This document shows positions 22,105-30,077 of a DNA stretch of 37,388 nt, piece by piece. The position numbers were made by a program, and so were the translations under genes. This stretch comes from a virus. The stretch's first letter is position 1. Each line of letters starts with the position of its first letter. Under the pieces are notes generated by a model. That model did no database searches, had not been told where the DNA came from, and saw only the letters and a program-made list of their open reading frames with translations. The stretch is from positions 1 to 37,388 of the IMG/VR virus record IMGVR_UViG_3300000956_000089. The stretch is one strand, 5' to 3'.

Positions 22105-22622
22105 TGGACGCCTACGCTTCTCACCTACCCGTGTTGCGCGCGCTCGGCAAGGCGCTGCCCATTGAAGCGGTGCTTGAATTCGGATGTGGAAAATATAGCA
22201 CGCTGGAGTTCTTAAATCGCGCGAGTTTTTCACGCCTAGAAAAGTTGATAAGTTACGAACGCTCAAAAGAATGGATCGCGCTGGTGCAAGGAATGACCGT
22301 CGATCCTCGTCTAGAACTGCGCTATTGCACCCATACATACTTTCAAGTGATTTGGGGCGGCACAGTTGGCTATGACTTGATCTTTATTGACGATGGCGAG
22401 AATGAATTCGAGAGAATAAGCACGATTGACGCTGTGGCAACTGCGCGGCCCGGATGCCCAATTGTCATTCACGATTTCGAACATACGCCCTACCAAGAAG
22501 CGGCTCGCGAGTTTGATCATATTCGTGTATTCACGGGGCTTATGCCCCACACAGCAATCTGCTGGTTTGGACACAAGCCAGAGTTAGAGGTGGTGCTAAA
22601 TGGTCTACATCTTGAAGCGTGA
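22104..22622 (+). CDS. SAM-dependent methyltransferase-like protein of the sugar island
   Basis: From ATG 22104 the 172-residue protein shows a Rossmann methyltransferase motif I (VLEFGCGKYSTLEF), an acidic motif II (KLISYERSKEW) and motif IV-like YDLIFIDDGENEF. IVIHDFEHTPYQEAA follows. Its place behind three glycosyltransferase-like genes suggests it methylates a sugar or a glycosylated product rather than DNA. The frame is open upstream to 21993, so a longer form cannot be excluded. Its end overlaps the next gene by 23 bases. Confidence 0.7.
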   Translation: MDAYASHLPVLRALGKALPIEAVLEFGCGKYSTLEFLNRASFSRLEKLISYERSKEWIALVQGMTVDPRLELRYCTHTYFQVIWGGTVGYDLIFIDDGENEFERISTIDAVATARPGCPIVIHDFEHTPYQEAAREFDHIRVFTGLMPHTAICWFGHKPELEVVLNGLHLEA

Positions 22623-22872
22623 TCACGAAACCATCGAAGTGCTGGAAGGCCGCGAGGATAAGCGGGATCGGCTGATCCAGGCGGGCTATACGCTGGTTGA
22701 GCTGGGCAGCGTCAACCGGATGCGGGTAGGTGAGCCTGGGCCGGAGATTGTGACGCTGCCCCCAGGCGCGCACCTCATTGGCGGGGAGCCGGTGGACATT
22801 ACTGGTGTGCTCAATGGGGAAGAGCCAGAGCCGCCCATGAAGCCACTGCGCCACCCAAGGGGGGATGAGTAA
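22600..22872 (+). CDS. Small protein carrying a tape-measure-like GEPGPEIV motif
   Basis: The protein has 90 residues. The centre reads VGEPGPEIVTLPPGAHLI, closely matching VGERGPELVDLPPGARVH near the C-terminus of the tape measure protein in this window (27919-27972). The N-terminal part (ILKRDHETIEVLEGREDKRD) is polar, and the C-terminal tail is Pro/Glu-rich. It lies between the methyltransferase and connector genes. It may be a structural or assembly protein that shares a docking motif with the tape measure, or a duplicated fragment. Function not established. Confidence 0.6.
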   Translation: MVYILKRDHETIEVLEGREDKRDRLIQAGYTLVELGSVNRMRVGEPGPEIVTLPPGAHLIGGEPVDITGVLNGEEPEPPMKPLRHPRGDE

Positions 22873-23450
22873 TGTCTGTTCGCGCGGGGATGAATAACCT
22901 CATTGCGCGGCTCCGTGCGCTGGCAGCGGTGGGTACATCCGACTACAGCATTGGCAACGTGTCCTACTGGTCAAGCCGTCAGTTGCAGGATCGGCTGGAC
23001 GGCGCACGCACGGATATGCCTCGTGTTCCGCTGACCGCCGAACCAGAGTACAGCGGCGGTTCGGTGCTGTACCATGACTACTGCGCGCCGCTGGGCGACC
23101 TGGAAGAGGCCAGTAGTGGCTCGGTGTACTGGTCGGTTCAGGATAGCAACGGCAACGAGGCCGACACAGACGACTACACCGTCGATTACATCGCTGGTCG
23201 CATCCGCTTCGCATCCGATCAGGGGGGCACGGCCTATTACCTGCGTGCCCGATCTTATCATCTGAAGCGTGCAGCGGCGGGTATCTGGCGCGAGAAGGCG
23301 GGGCAGGCGGCGGCTTACTACTCCTTTAGCGCTGATGGGCAGTCGTTTAGCCGCAGTGATTGGTTCGACCACTGCATGAAGATGGCAAACGAGATGGATG
23401 GCAGCGCGGGGATGCAGTTCTCGCGGATCAGCAGGGTGGATCTGACATGA
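22872..23450 (+). CDS. Head-tail connector (adaptor) protein, inferred
   Basis: The 192-residue protein starts with a helix (NNLIARLRALAAVGTSDYSI) and contains YTVDYIAGRIRFASDQGGTA, which is often seen in phage neck proteins. The C-terminal helices contain WREKAGQAAAYYSFSADGQS. It overlaps the head-closure gene by ATGA. In phages of this order, this slot holds the adaptor that sits under the portal. Assignment rests mostly on position. Confidence 0.6.
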   Translation: MSVRAGMNNLIARLRALAAVGTSDYSIGNVSYWSSRQLQDRLDGARTDMPRVPLTAEPEYSGGSVLYHDYCAPLGDLEEASSGSVYWSVQDSNGNEADTDDYTVDYIAGRIRFASDQGGTAYYLRARSYHLKRAAAGIWREKAGQAAAYYSFSADGQSFSRSDWFDHCMKMANEMDGSAGMQFSRISRVDLT

Positions 23451-23815
23451 GCTTAACGCCTGGTGAATTGGCGGGGTTTCGAGACACCGCCGACAACATC
23501 CTGCCCAGCACCTGCACCATCCAGACAGTGACGCGCACCAGCGACGGTATGGGCGGCTGGTCGGAGGCGTGGGTTGATACCTATACCGATGTGGCGTGCC
23601 GTCTGGGAGTCCAGGCTCGCGGGATGGCGGTGGAGACGGAGCAAGGCGCGCGGATCGTAACGGTGCGCAGCTACGTGCTGACGCTTGAGTATGACCAGGC
23701 CGTCCATCCGCATGATCGAGTCGTCGTGGGCGGCAATACCTATGAGGTGTCCGAAGTGCTTGATGGGCACACCTGGATCACCGTCAAGCGTGTATCCCTG
23801 GAGCGGCTCGACTGA
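23447..23815 (+). CDS. Head closure (head-tail stopper) protein
   Basis: The ATG at 23447 overlaps the previous stop. The 122-residue beta-barrel-like protein has TIQTVTRTSDGMGGWSEAW, the hallmark of SPP1 gp16-like stoppers (x-DGxGG-W-x-x-W). It also has HDRVVVGGNTYEVSEVLDGH near the end. It would close the DNA channel and join the tail. The next gene starts at its stop codon. Confidence 0.8.
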   Translation: MSLTPGELAGFRDTADNILPSTCTIQTVTRTSDGMGGWSEAWVDTYTDVACRLGVQARGMAVETEQGARIVTVRSYVLTLEYDQAVHPHDRVVVGGNTYEVSEVLDGHTWITVKRVSLERLD

Positions 23816-24225
23816 TGACCAGTGTCGATCAGCTTCTCGAAACCGCGTTGTTTGGCAAGCTGGCAGGGTATGCCCCGCTGATCTCAGAGCTGGGCGGCAC
23901 GCTGATTTTTAACCAGCTCGCGCCGCCAGATACGGCGCTGCCTTATGTAATTTTTCAGTACCAGGGCGGGGGCGACGAAAACCTGATCTCGCGGCGCATG
24001 ATCAATACGCCCTACACCGTCAAGGCGGTGGCTGCATCGAAGGCTAAAGCGCACAGCATCAATGAAGATATTGACGCGGCGCTGCACATGCAGACCCTGA
24101 CCGTATCGGGCTACACAAACTTCTGGACGGCGCGCGAGGATCGCGTGTCGTATCACGAATTGGAATCGGATGGTGCTCCCGTGTTTCATGAGGGCGGGGT
24201 GTACCGCATTCGCTTAGGACAATAG
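23815..24225 (+). CDS. Tail terminator/completion protein (DUF3168-like)
   Basis: The 136-residue protein has the family's LIFNQLAPPDTALPYVIFQY (about 37-56) and a C-terminal VFHEGGVYRIRLGQ strand, as in small phage tail-completion proteins. These cap the tail tube at the head end. It is preceded by the head closure gene and followed by the tail tube gene, as expected. Confidence 0.8.
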   Translation: MTSVDQLLETALFGKLAGYAPLISELGGTLIFNQLAPPDTALPYVIFQYQGGGDENLISRRMINTPYTVKAVAASKAKAHSINEDIDAALHMQTLTVSGYTNFWTAREDRVSYHELESDGAPVFHEGGVYRIRLGQ

Positions 24226-24237
24226 GAGACCTTCATC

Positions 24238-24639
24238 ATGGGAGAATATACCGGATCGGGAATGTATCTTGCCTTCAAGGGCACGAGTCTCGCGGTGGAC
24301 TATCGCGAGTTCGCGGACAGCGAAGAGGTGGCGCTCGCCGAGGGCAGCGCGGGCGCAGACGTGGCCCGCACGTATCTCAAGACGCTGGAGGATGGCACGG
24401 CAACCTTGAGCATGGTGGATCAGACCGGAGGCACGGCGGCAACAGCACCCTGGAATCTGATGGACAAGGGAGCTGAGGGCACGCTGGAATGGGGGCCGGA
24501 AGGGACTGCCACCGGCAAGCCTCGCCACTATGTCAACGCCATCGTGGTCAGCCGCGAGAGGACGTTCCCGTATGACAATGTGGTCGAGTCCACGTATGGG
24601 TTTCAATTCAGCGGTGTCGTGACAGACACGGCTTACTAA
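24238..24639 (+). CDS. Major tail tube protein
   Basis: The 133-residue protein has AGGAGA upstream of the ATG. Its beta-rich sequence (GSGMYLAFKGTSLAVDYREF, DGTATLSMVDQTGG, ESTYGFQFSGVV) fits a tail tube subunit, and it lies exactly between the terminator and the tail chaperone genes. It would polymerise into the hollow tail tube. It is on the short side for the family. Confidence 0.78.
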   Translation: MGEYTGSGMYLAFKGTSLAVDYREFADSEEVALAEGSAGADVARTYLKTLEDGTATLSMVDQTGGTAATAPWNLMDKGAEGTLEWGPEGTATGKPRHYVNAIVVSRERTFPYDNVVESTYGFQFSGVVTDTAY

Positions 24640-24650
24640 AAGGAGCAGCA

Positions 24651-24941
24651 ATGGCAGATAAGAACGGAAACGATCCGCGCAAGGTAAAGCTCTCGACTGG
24701 CAAAGTCGTGACTCTGGACATCTCGACCGTGACATGGGGTGAGGTGATGGCAGCCACCCGGCCCGGCGCGCCGCGCGCTGGGGAGGCGTTTACCAACCTG
24801 CTGACCAAAGTGTCAGGCATGACAGCAGAGGAGTTCAGCGCCCTGCTGTACGTGGATGGGGATAAGGTCGAGACAGGGATTTTTGCCCTGCTGCGCAACC
24901 CGGTGGGTGCTGACCCAAACTCAGTCGAGCCATCTACCTAG
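24651..24941 (+). CDS. Tail assembly chaperone, short form (gpG-like)
   Basis: The 96-residue protein (MADKNGNDPRKVKLSTGKVV..., TWGEVMAATRPG) lies between the tail tube and tape measure genes. Near its end it contains the slippery heptamer C CCA AAC (24914-24920), in frame. It is the short product of a two-protein system in which a -1 frameshift makes a longer form, as in lambda G/GT. Both forms help the tape measure and tube assemble and are not part of the mature virion. Confidence 0.8.
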   Translation: MADKNGNDPRKVKLSTGKVVTLDISTVTWGEVMAATRPGAPRAGEAFTNLLTKVSGMTAEEFSALLYVDGDKVETGIFALLRNPVGADPNSVEPST

Positions 24942-25174
24942 CGCGGCGCACGGGCGGCAAACTCAGCTTTGCTGAGTGGTGGGCGATGGTGCGCTGGGAT
25001 CTGGCGGAAAAGACGGGATGGACACTGGACTATATTGCCACCCTGACGCCACAGGATGTGTACGAATATTTCAGTGTCAAGGACGCCAACACAAAGCTTG
25101 ATCAGTCGATGGCGAGCAAACGAAAAGTGCAGATGGACCTTGCAAACAGCAAGCGACGCGGACGGAGACGGTAA
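24651..25174 (+). CDS. Tail assembly chaperone, -1 frameshift product (gpGT-like)
   Basis: Slipping by -1 at CCCAAAC (24914-24920) continues into the frame LSRAIYLARRTGGKLSFAEW and on to the stop at 25172-25174, giving about 174 residues. The downstream frame is open from 24914 and has no Shine-Dalgarno sequence of its own. The internal ATG at 24986 would cut away a conserved-looking helix. The extension has EWWAMVRWDLAEKTGWTLDY and a basic tail (MDLANSKRRGRRR). The next gene starts at TAATG on its stop. Confidence 0.8.
24914..24977 (+). promoter_or_regulatory. Programmed -1 ribosomal frameshift signal
   Basis: The heptamer C CCA AAC (24914-24920) has the canonical X XXY YYZ form and lies 18 bases before the 0-frame stop (24939-24941), inside the only overlap of the two frames. 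A perfect 7-bp hairpin, ACTCAGC-TTT-GCTGAGT (24961-24977), lies 40 bases downstream. GC-rich DNA in between could form an additional stimulator. Confidence 0.8.
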
Positions 25175-25515
25175 TGCCTGGTGCGATTTATCTCAAAATC
25201 GAGATCGATACCAAGAAGCTTGAGGCGCTCTATCACAGCGCCGAAGGGTTGGACGATTCGATCTGCGACATCGCAGTGGAGCACGTCCATACAGAAGCGG
25301 CAAAACGCGCGCCGGTGCTGTCGGGGTATCTGCGGGATCACATCACGAAGATTAGTCAGGGTGGGGTGTTTCGTGTACTAAGTGAAGCGCCCTACTCCCT
25401 CTTTGTTGAGTACGGCACCCGCAAGATGCGTGCTCAACCGTTCCTTCGACCCGCGCTAGAAAGCGTGAAATGGCCTGTCGTACTCAGAGAAGCCTTTCGC
25501 AGAGCAGGATGGTAG
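25174..25515 (+). CDS. HK97 gp10-like neck/tail component
   Basis: The 113-residue protein has the family's AAKRAPVLSGYLRDHI, then APYSLFVEYGTRKMRAQPFL and RPALE, all hallmarks of the HK97-gp10 / phage neck family. In most phages this gene lies before the tail terminator; here it lies between the tail chaperones and the tape measure. It starts on the stop of the chaperone gene (TAATG). A role in the neck or tail completion is likely. Confidence 0.8.
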   Translation: MPGAIYLKIEIDTKKLEALYHSAEGLDDSICDIAVEHVHTEAAKRAPVLSGYLRDHITKISQGGVFRVLSEAPYSLFVEYGTRKMRAQPFLRPALESVKWPVVLREAFRRAGW

Positions 25516-25518
25516 ACC

Positions 25519-28128
25519 GTGACCCAAGTTGCCAGCGCTGAGGTTGGCGGTAAATCCGATGTAGGACACAGCATCCAGAAGGATTTAGGCGCAGCGATTC
25601 ATTCGTTTGAGGAGCTGCGCGAGAAAGCTAACAAGGCCGCTCAGGATCTACAGACCGGAAGCAAGCTCACCTCAAAAGAGGCGAGCGCGCTGGGTCGTTC
25701 TCTAAACCTGACGGCGGGCGAAGTACGCGGACTGGTCAAAGAAGAGAAGCTCGCTGTGTCAGAGGCTCGCACACTCGCGCAAGAGCAGATGCGCCTCGAC
25801 AAAGAAACGCGCTCGCTCGCTGATGCAGCGAACGATTCAGCGGATGGCATCGGAGCGATGGCAGCCGGATTGCAGGCGGCTGCTAGCGCGGCGGTTATCC
25901 ACGAATTAGTAGAAGCCGGAACCGCCCTCTTTAATATCGGACTGGCTTCAGATTCTGCCGTGCGCGGACTCAATGCCCTGACCGGATCGCACGCAGACGA
26001 ATTTATCAACGACGTAACTCGCGGGACACGACTGACGGTTTCCGAAATGAAAGCGGCTCAGATAAGTTCGCAGCTTTTTAGTATGGGGCTGGCGGACACC
26101 TCAGAGGAAGCCACCGAAATGACCCGCGTTGCAGTGATTCTTGGCGGGGCACTTAAGGGCATGAACGCGAGTGACGCGGCATCTGAATTTGCCGTCATGA
26201 TGGCAAATATGAGCGTCGAACGACTGGACAGCTTTGGGATCAGCAGTGGGCGCGTGCGCACACGCATCAATGAGCTTATGGAGGCTACCGCTGGGCTTAC
26301 CCGTGAGGAAGCATTTCATATTGCAGTGATGGAGCAAGCTGTCCCACGCGCTGATCAACTCGAAGGCTCGATCAGCGATGCCCAACTCGCCGTGCAACAA
26401 ATAGCCGCCGCGTGGGAAGATTTAACAGCGGCGGGCGGCGAAGCAGTGATGGAATTTTTTACCCCCACCATTGAGGGGGCGCGCAATCTAGTTGTGGGGT
26501 TGAATGAAACCCGTAAAGCAACAGACGACTTCAAGCGCTCGACAGCGCTCGCCGCGAACGATGCTGGAGAATACGCTCGCGCACTGGCTGACGCCAATCT
26601 GATCAACGATGTTCACGCTCGCCATCTGGAAAGACTCATTAGAGAGAATGTTGATCTCAGCAAGAGTACCGATGAAGTGGTTGTGGAATATAGAGAACTT
26701 CATCAAGAGATGGTTGTGGCAACCGCCCTCACCGAGGGGCAGGCGATGGCCGAGGCCGATCTCTTGCATATTCAGCGCCAGCGCGTTGATCCCCTAGAAG
26801 AGATTGGGCAAGCAACGCACCACCTGGCACTGGCAAACAAAGTGCTTAACCCGGCAATTTTGGACGTGGTAGCTGCGCTAAAGAGCGGCACGATGACCGA
26901 GCTTGAGGCTAACCGCGCGCTGTGGATGCTTGGGGCAACCTCTGAGGATGTGACAGTCGCGCAGTCTCAGCTCGCCCAATCGCAGCGCGACGCCGAACAA
27001 GCGGCACGGGATCACGCTCAAGCGCTTCGCGATCAGCAGCGGGAATTCGAGAGTATCGCAGGGTTGGTTGTCTCGACATCAGAGGACATTGGAAAGATGG
27101 GGGCGCAAGCGTGGCAGGAGTCCACCGCCAGCGGACAAGCCTACCTTGAGTTCCTTAAGAATGTTGGCGTCGATCTATCTCAGATTCCGGGGATGTGGGA
27201 TCAAATCCGGCTGCAACAGGGGCTGGCGACAGAAGAAACGCTCGGCATGGAACAAACGCTTCGTGGGCTGGGAAGCGCTATCCAGGCGGGGCTAATTGAT
27301 CCTCTGGCGGGTGCAGATCTGTTTGAGCAGATTAGAACCGGGCAGATGACCCTGGATGAGCTGCAAGGCAAGCTAGACAGCCTGAACACGGCACACATCA
27401 TGGAGATGATGGACTCTATTCATCCTGAGAACTTCGACATTCTGGGGCAGAAGGCGACCGAGGCAAACAGTACCGTCCAGACCACTACGGACGATGCTAC
27501 CCTATCGCTGCAAAACCAGGATAGCCAGCTTCAGCTCATCTCCGACAAATTTACTGCCATGCCAGAGCTGGTTACAACGGGGATGGCATCGATTGTGGAA
27601 ACTGTGCCGGGTGTCATGGAGGCGCTCGCGCCCCTGTCTGACACCCTCAAGCGGTACACCGACTTCTTCTTACTCGCGCCTGAAATGGCAAAAAGCGCCT
27701 GGGATCAGATTGCTGCTGCGATGCAGGCCAATTGGGAGGTGCTCGGCACTACCGCAGGTTTTATCAACGGGATGACCGAGAATTGGAAGTACCTCCAAGC
27801 TAACCCCAACCTACATCTGAATATCGAGGTGGAGACGGAGGGCACGGTGCCGGGCGGCGGCGGCGCAGCAGGGAATGCCGCTGGAACTCCCCACTGGCGC
27901 GGCGGCATGACATGGGTAGGCGAGCGCGGCCCGGAATTGGTAGATCTGCCCCCTGGTGCGCGGGTGCATTCGTACAGCGACAGCATGAATATGCAGCGGT
28001 TGGGCGAGTTAGGCGGCCCGGCGAGCAGCACCGAGCTGCGCGTGATGGGGCCACAGAACATCATTCTGCCGGGAATCAACTCGCCTGACGATATGGTGTA
28101 TCGGTTGGCAGAAATGGCGGCGGCATGA
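25519..28128 (+). CDS. Tape measure protein
   Basis: The 869-residue protein starts at GTG 25519, three bases after the previous stop. It is largely helical with heptad-rich N-terminal coiled coils (about 30-110; EELREKANKAAQDLQTGSKL), a hydrophobic helix near 115-145 (GAMAAGLQAAASAAVIHELV), and the C-terminal GERGPELVDLPPGARVHSYS motif that many tape measures share. It sets tail length. At the usual 1.5 angstrom per residue the tail would be about 130 nm. Its central part is less GC-rich than the flanks. It overlaps the next gene by four bases. Confidence 0.9.
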   Translation: MTQVASAEVGGKSDVGHSIQKDLGAAIHSFEELREKANKAAQDLQTGSKLTSKEASALGRSLNLTAGEVRGLVKEEKLAVSEARTLAQEQMRLDKETRSLADAANDSADGIGAMAAGLQAAASAAVIHELVEAGTALFNIGLASDSAVRGLNALTGSHADEFINDVTRGTRLTVSEMKAAQISSQLFSMGLADTSEEATEMTRVAVILGGALKGMNASDAASEFAVMMANMSVERLDSFGISSGRVRTRINELMEATAGLTREEAFHIAVMEQAVPRADQLEGSISDAQLAVQQIAAAWEDLTAAGGEAVMEFFTPTIEGARNLVVGLNETRKATDDFKRSTALAANDAGEYARALADANLINDVHARHLERLIRENVDLSKSTDEVVVEYRELHQEMVVATALTEGQAMAEADLLHIQRQRVDPLEEIGQATHHLALANKVLNPAILDVVAALKSGTMTELEANRALWMLGATSEDVTVAQSQLAQSQRDAEQAARDHAQALRDQQREFESIAGLVVSTSEDIGKMGAQAWQESTASGQAYLEFLKNVGVDLSQIPGMWDQIRLQQGLATEETLGMEQTLRGLGSAIQAGLIDPLAGADLFEQIRTGQMTLDELQGKLDSLNTAHIMEMMDSIHPENFDILGQKATEANSTVQTTTDDATLSLQNQDSQLQLISDKFTAMPELVTTGMASIVETVPGVMEALAPLSDTLKRYTDFFLLAPEMAKSAWDQIAAAMQANWEVLGTTAGFINGMTENWKYLQANPNLHLNIEVETEGTVPGGGGAAGNAAGTPHWRGGMTWVGERGPELVDLPPGARVHSYSDSMNMQRLGELGGPASSTELRVMGPQNIILPGINSPDDMVYRLAEMAAA

Positions 28129-30077
28129 AACTGAGCCTGATCAGCTTCGACGGCACAAACATCAATGACAGCGTGACCTATCGCGCCCGTTTTGCGCCGC
28201 AGATGGAGCTACCCAGCGGAATCGCTGAGGCTGAATTTGCCGAGCGCTATGGTACGTCGCCCCTGCTGACCCTCAAGCGCCCAAAGGAAAAGTATCTGAT
28301 TATCTTTGTGGAGCTGCTTGGCACAATCAGCACGCAGCTTGACACGATCAAGCGGCTGTTTGATCCGCGCAAGGGTATGGACGGCACGCTCTACACCCTG
28401 ATCGCAAAGGATACAGCCAACAGCGATAAGCAGTGGTATCTCCAATGCTCACCGCTGGGTGTGCAGGCGGTCGATGGGCGGCTGTGTACGATCTCGTTGG
28501 CAGTTCCTGATCCTATCTGGTACAGCAACACCGAAAACAGTAACAGTGAAGCCTTCAGCGCCACCGCGCACACCTGGGCGATCACCGTTACCGGCAACGT
28601 CGATGCCTCTCCCACCTTCCGGATCACGCCCAAAGTCGCGAAGGCGGGCGGGAACGGCTTCCTGTATCAGCGCTTCGTGGTCATCTACAACAACACAGAT
28701 GAATCCCTGATCAACTTCCCGTTCAGCGTGTTAGGGGCGGGCTTAGACACGGCGGCGCTTGTAAGTGGTACTAAGATGCAGGCCGATGGCGACGATCTGC
28801 GAATTTACGTGGATGGGGTGGAGGCGGATCGCTGGCTGCCTGGCAGTGGAAGCTACGTCATCAACGGGAGCAGTACCCGGCCCTGGATCAATTTTAACTT
28901 GCAGCCTCGCATTGAGATGGCGCTGGGCACGGCGATTGCCTCAAGCGGCGCGGTCAGCACCATCCAGATCGTCAAAACAAAGGAGCAGAAGAAGTTCCTC
29001 CAGCGTCTGCCCGCGCGCGGCCTCGTGTATATCGACAGCGAGTTGTTTAGCTACACCGCCAAAGATGATCAGGCGTACCAGTTGACGGGCTGCACACGTG
29101 CCGCCAAAGACACCTCGATGGCAGCGCACAGCGCTAACGCCACTGTACGCTGGATAGAGCATGAGGTGTATCTCTATTATGGCGACTCCGGACTGAGCGC
29201 ACCGAGCGTTGATAACAGCTACCAACCTATCCTTGATCTGACGGTATCAGGTAATGCGGATTGGGCATGGACCTCCTTCTCCACTCTGGATCGGCTGCGC
29301 ACAGGAGGATGGAGCGGCGCAAAAGTGAATGGCGCGGGCGATGACACGGACATCTACACCGGAGATCATGGCGTTGAAGCCGATCCATTTACCGAGTTGG
29401 GTATGTCCATCGCCGCCTACCAAAAGCGCGATAGCAAATGGAACAGCGATAAAGGCGATTTGCTGTGGATGATTCACCACCCAGCGGGCGGCACGGCCCT
29501 CGCCTTTGGCGGGGAAAAGTATCGCAACTCCGATAGCTGGCCCACCGCAACGATTGATAAGTCGCTCACTGGGCAAAAATGGACGGTCCACGCGACGGAG
29601 GCCACGCCCGGCACAGTATCCACCTGGACGCCCTGGATGCAGAGCGGATCACTGTCTGGCACATTCCCCTATCTGCGCTTTCGCTTTCAAGGCGTCGTCA
29701 AGGCGGGGGTGAGCTACGAAGCAGATTATGAGGTCAACGGCGGCACGATTAACTGGCACAGCAGCAACGTGCCAACGGTTGTGTTGGGCAGCGAGATTGG
29801 CGGCTACCGGCTCAGGGGCACGATTACCTATCAGGAAAGCGGCGAATGGCTGGCAGTTGATACCGTCGTCAATGTGGGCGGCACACTGGAAATTAACTGC
29901 GGCGCAAAAACGGTGCAGTATCTGGCAGACAATACCTATCGCCTGGATGCGCTAACGCTATCCACTCTGCGCCGCGATTGGCTGCGTCTGGCCCCTGGCA
30001 CTTGCACTTTTCGCTACGACGAAACCGCCTTTGCGGGCGGAACCATCGCAACAACATGGCGGGATCGTAACTCATGA
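28125..30077 (+). CDS. Distal tail (Dit)-like protein with large C-terminal extension
   Basis: The 650-residue protein follows the tape measure. The first 150 residues look like a Dit core: GTNINDSVTYRARFAPQMEL, then RKGMDGTLYTLIAKD and an ISLAVPDPIWYS end. Beta-rich modules follow, including FVVIYNNTDESLINFPFSVL, HEVYLYYGDSGLSAP and TWTPWMQSGSLSGTFPYLRF, which resemble carbohydrate-binding-type domains. Dit forms the hub at the tail tip. The extension may help in adsorption. ATGA overlaps join it to both neighbours. Confidence 0.75.
   Translation: MKLSLISFDGTNINDSVTYRARFAPQMELPSGIAEAEFAERYGTSPLLTLKRPKEKYLIIFVELLGTISTQLDTIKRLFDPRKGMDGTLYTLIAKDTANSDKQWYLQCSPLGVQAVDGRLCTISLAVPDPIWYSNTENSNSEAFSATAHTWAITVTGNVDASPTFRITPKVAKAGGNGFLYQRFVVIYNNTDESLINFPFSVLGAGLDTAALVSGTKMQADGDDLRIYVDGVEADRWLPGSGSYVINGSSTRPWINFNLQPRIEMALGTAIASSGAVSTIQIVKTKEQKKFLQRLPARGLVYIDSELFSYTAKDDQAYQLTGCTRAAKDTSMAAHSANATVRWIEHEVYLYYGDSGLSAPSVDNSYQPILDLTVSGNADWAWTSFSTLDRLRTGGWSGAKVNGAGDDTDIYTGDHGVEADPFTELGMSIAAYQKRDSKWNSDKGDLLWMIHHPAGGTALAFGGEKYRNSDSWPTATIDKSLTGQKWTVHATEATPGTVSTWTPWMQSGSLSGTFPYLRFRFQGVVKAGVSYEADYEVNGGTINWHSSNVPTVVLGSEIGGYRLRGTITYQESGEWLAVDTVVNVGGTLEINCGAKTVQYLADNTYRLDALTLSTLRRDWLRLAPGTCTFRYDETAFAGGTIATTWRDRNS

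Noticed and set aside
24986-25174. Separate small gene starting at the internal ATG
   Set aside because: No Shine-Dalgarno sequence, and the upstream frame is open to a perfect slippery site; better explained as the -1 frameshift extension.
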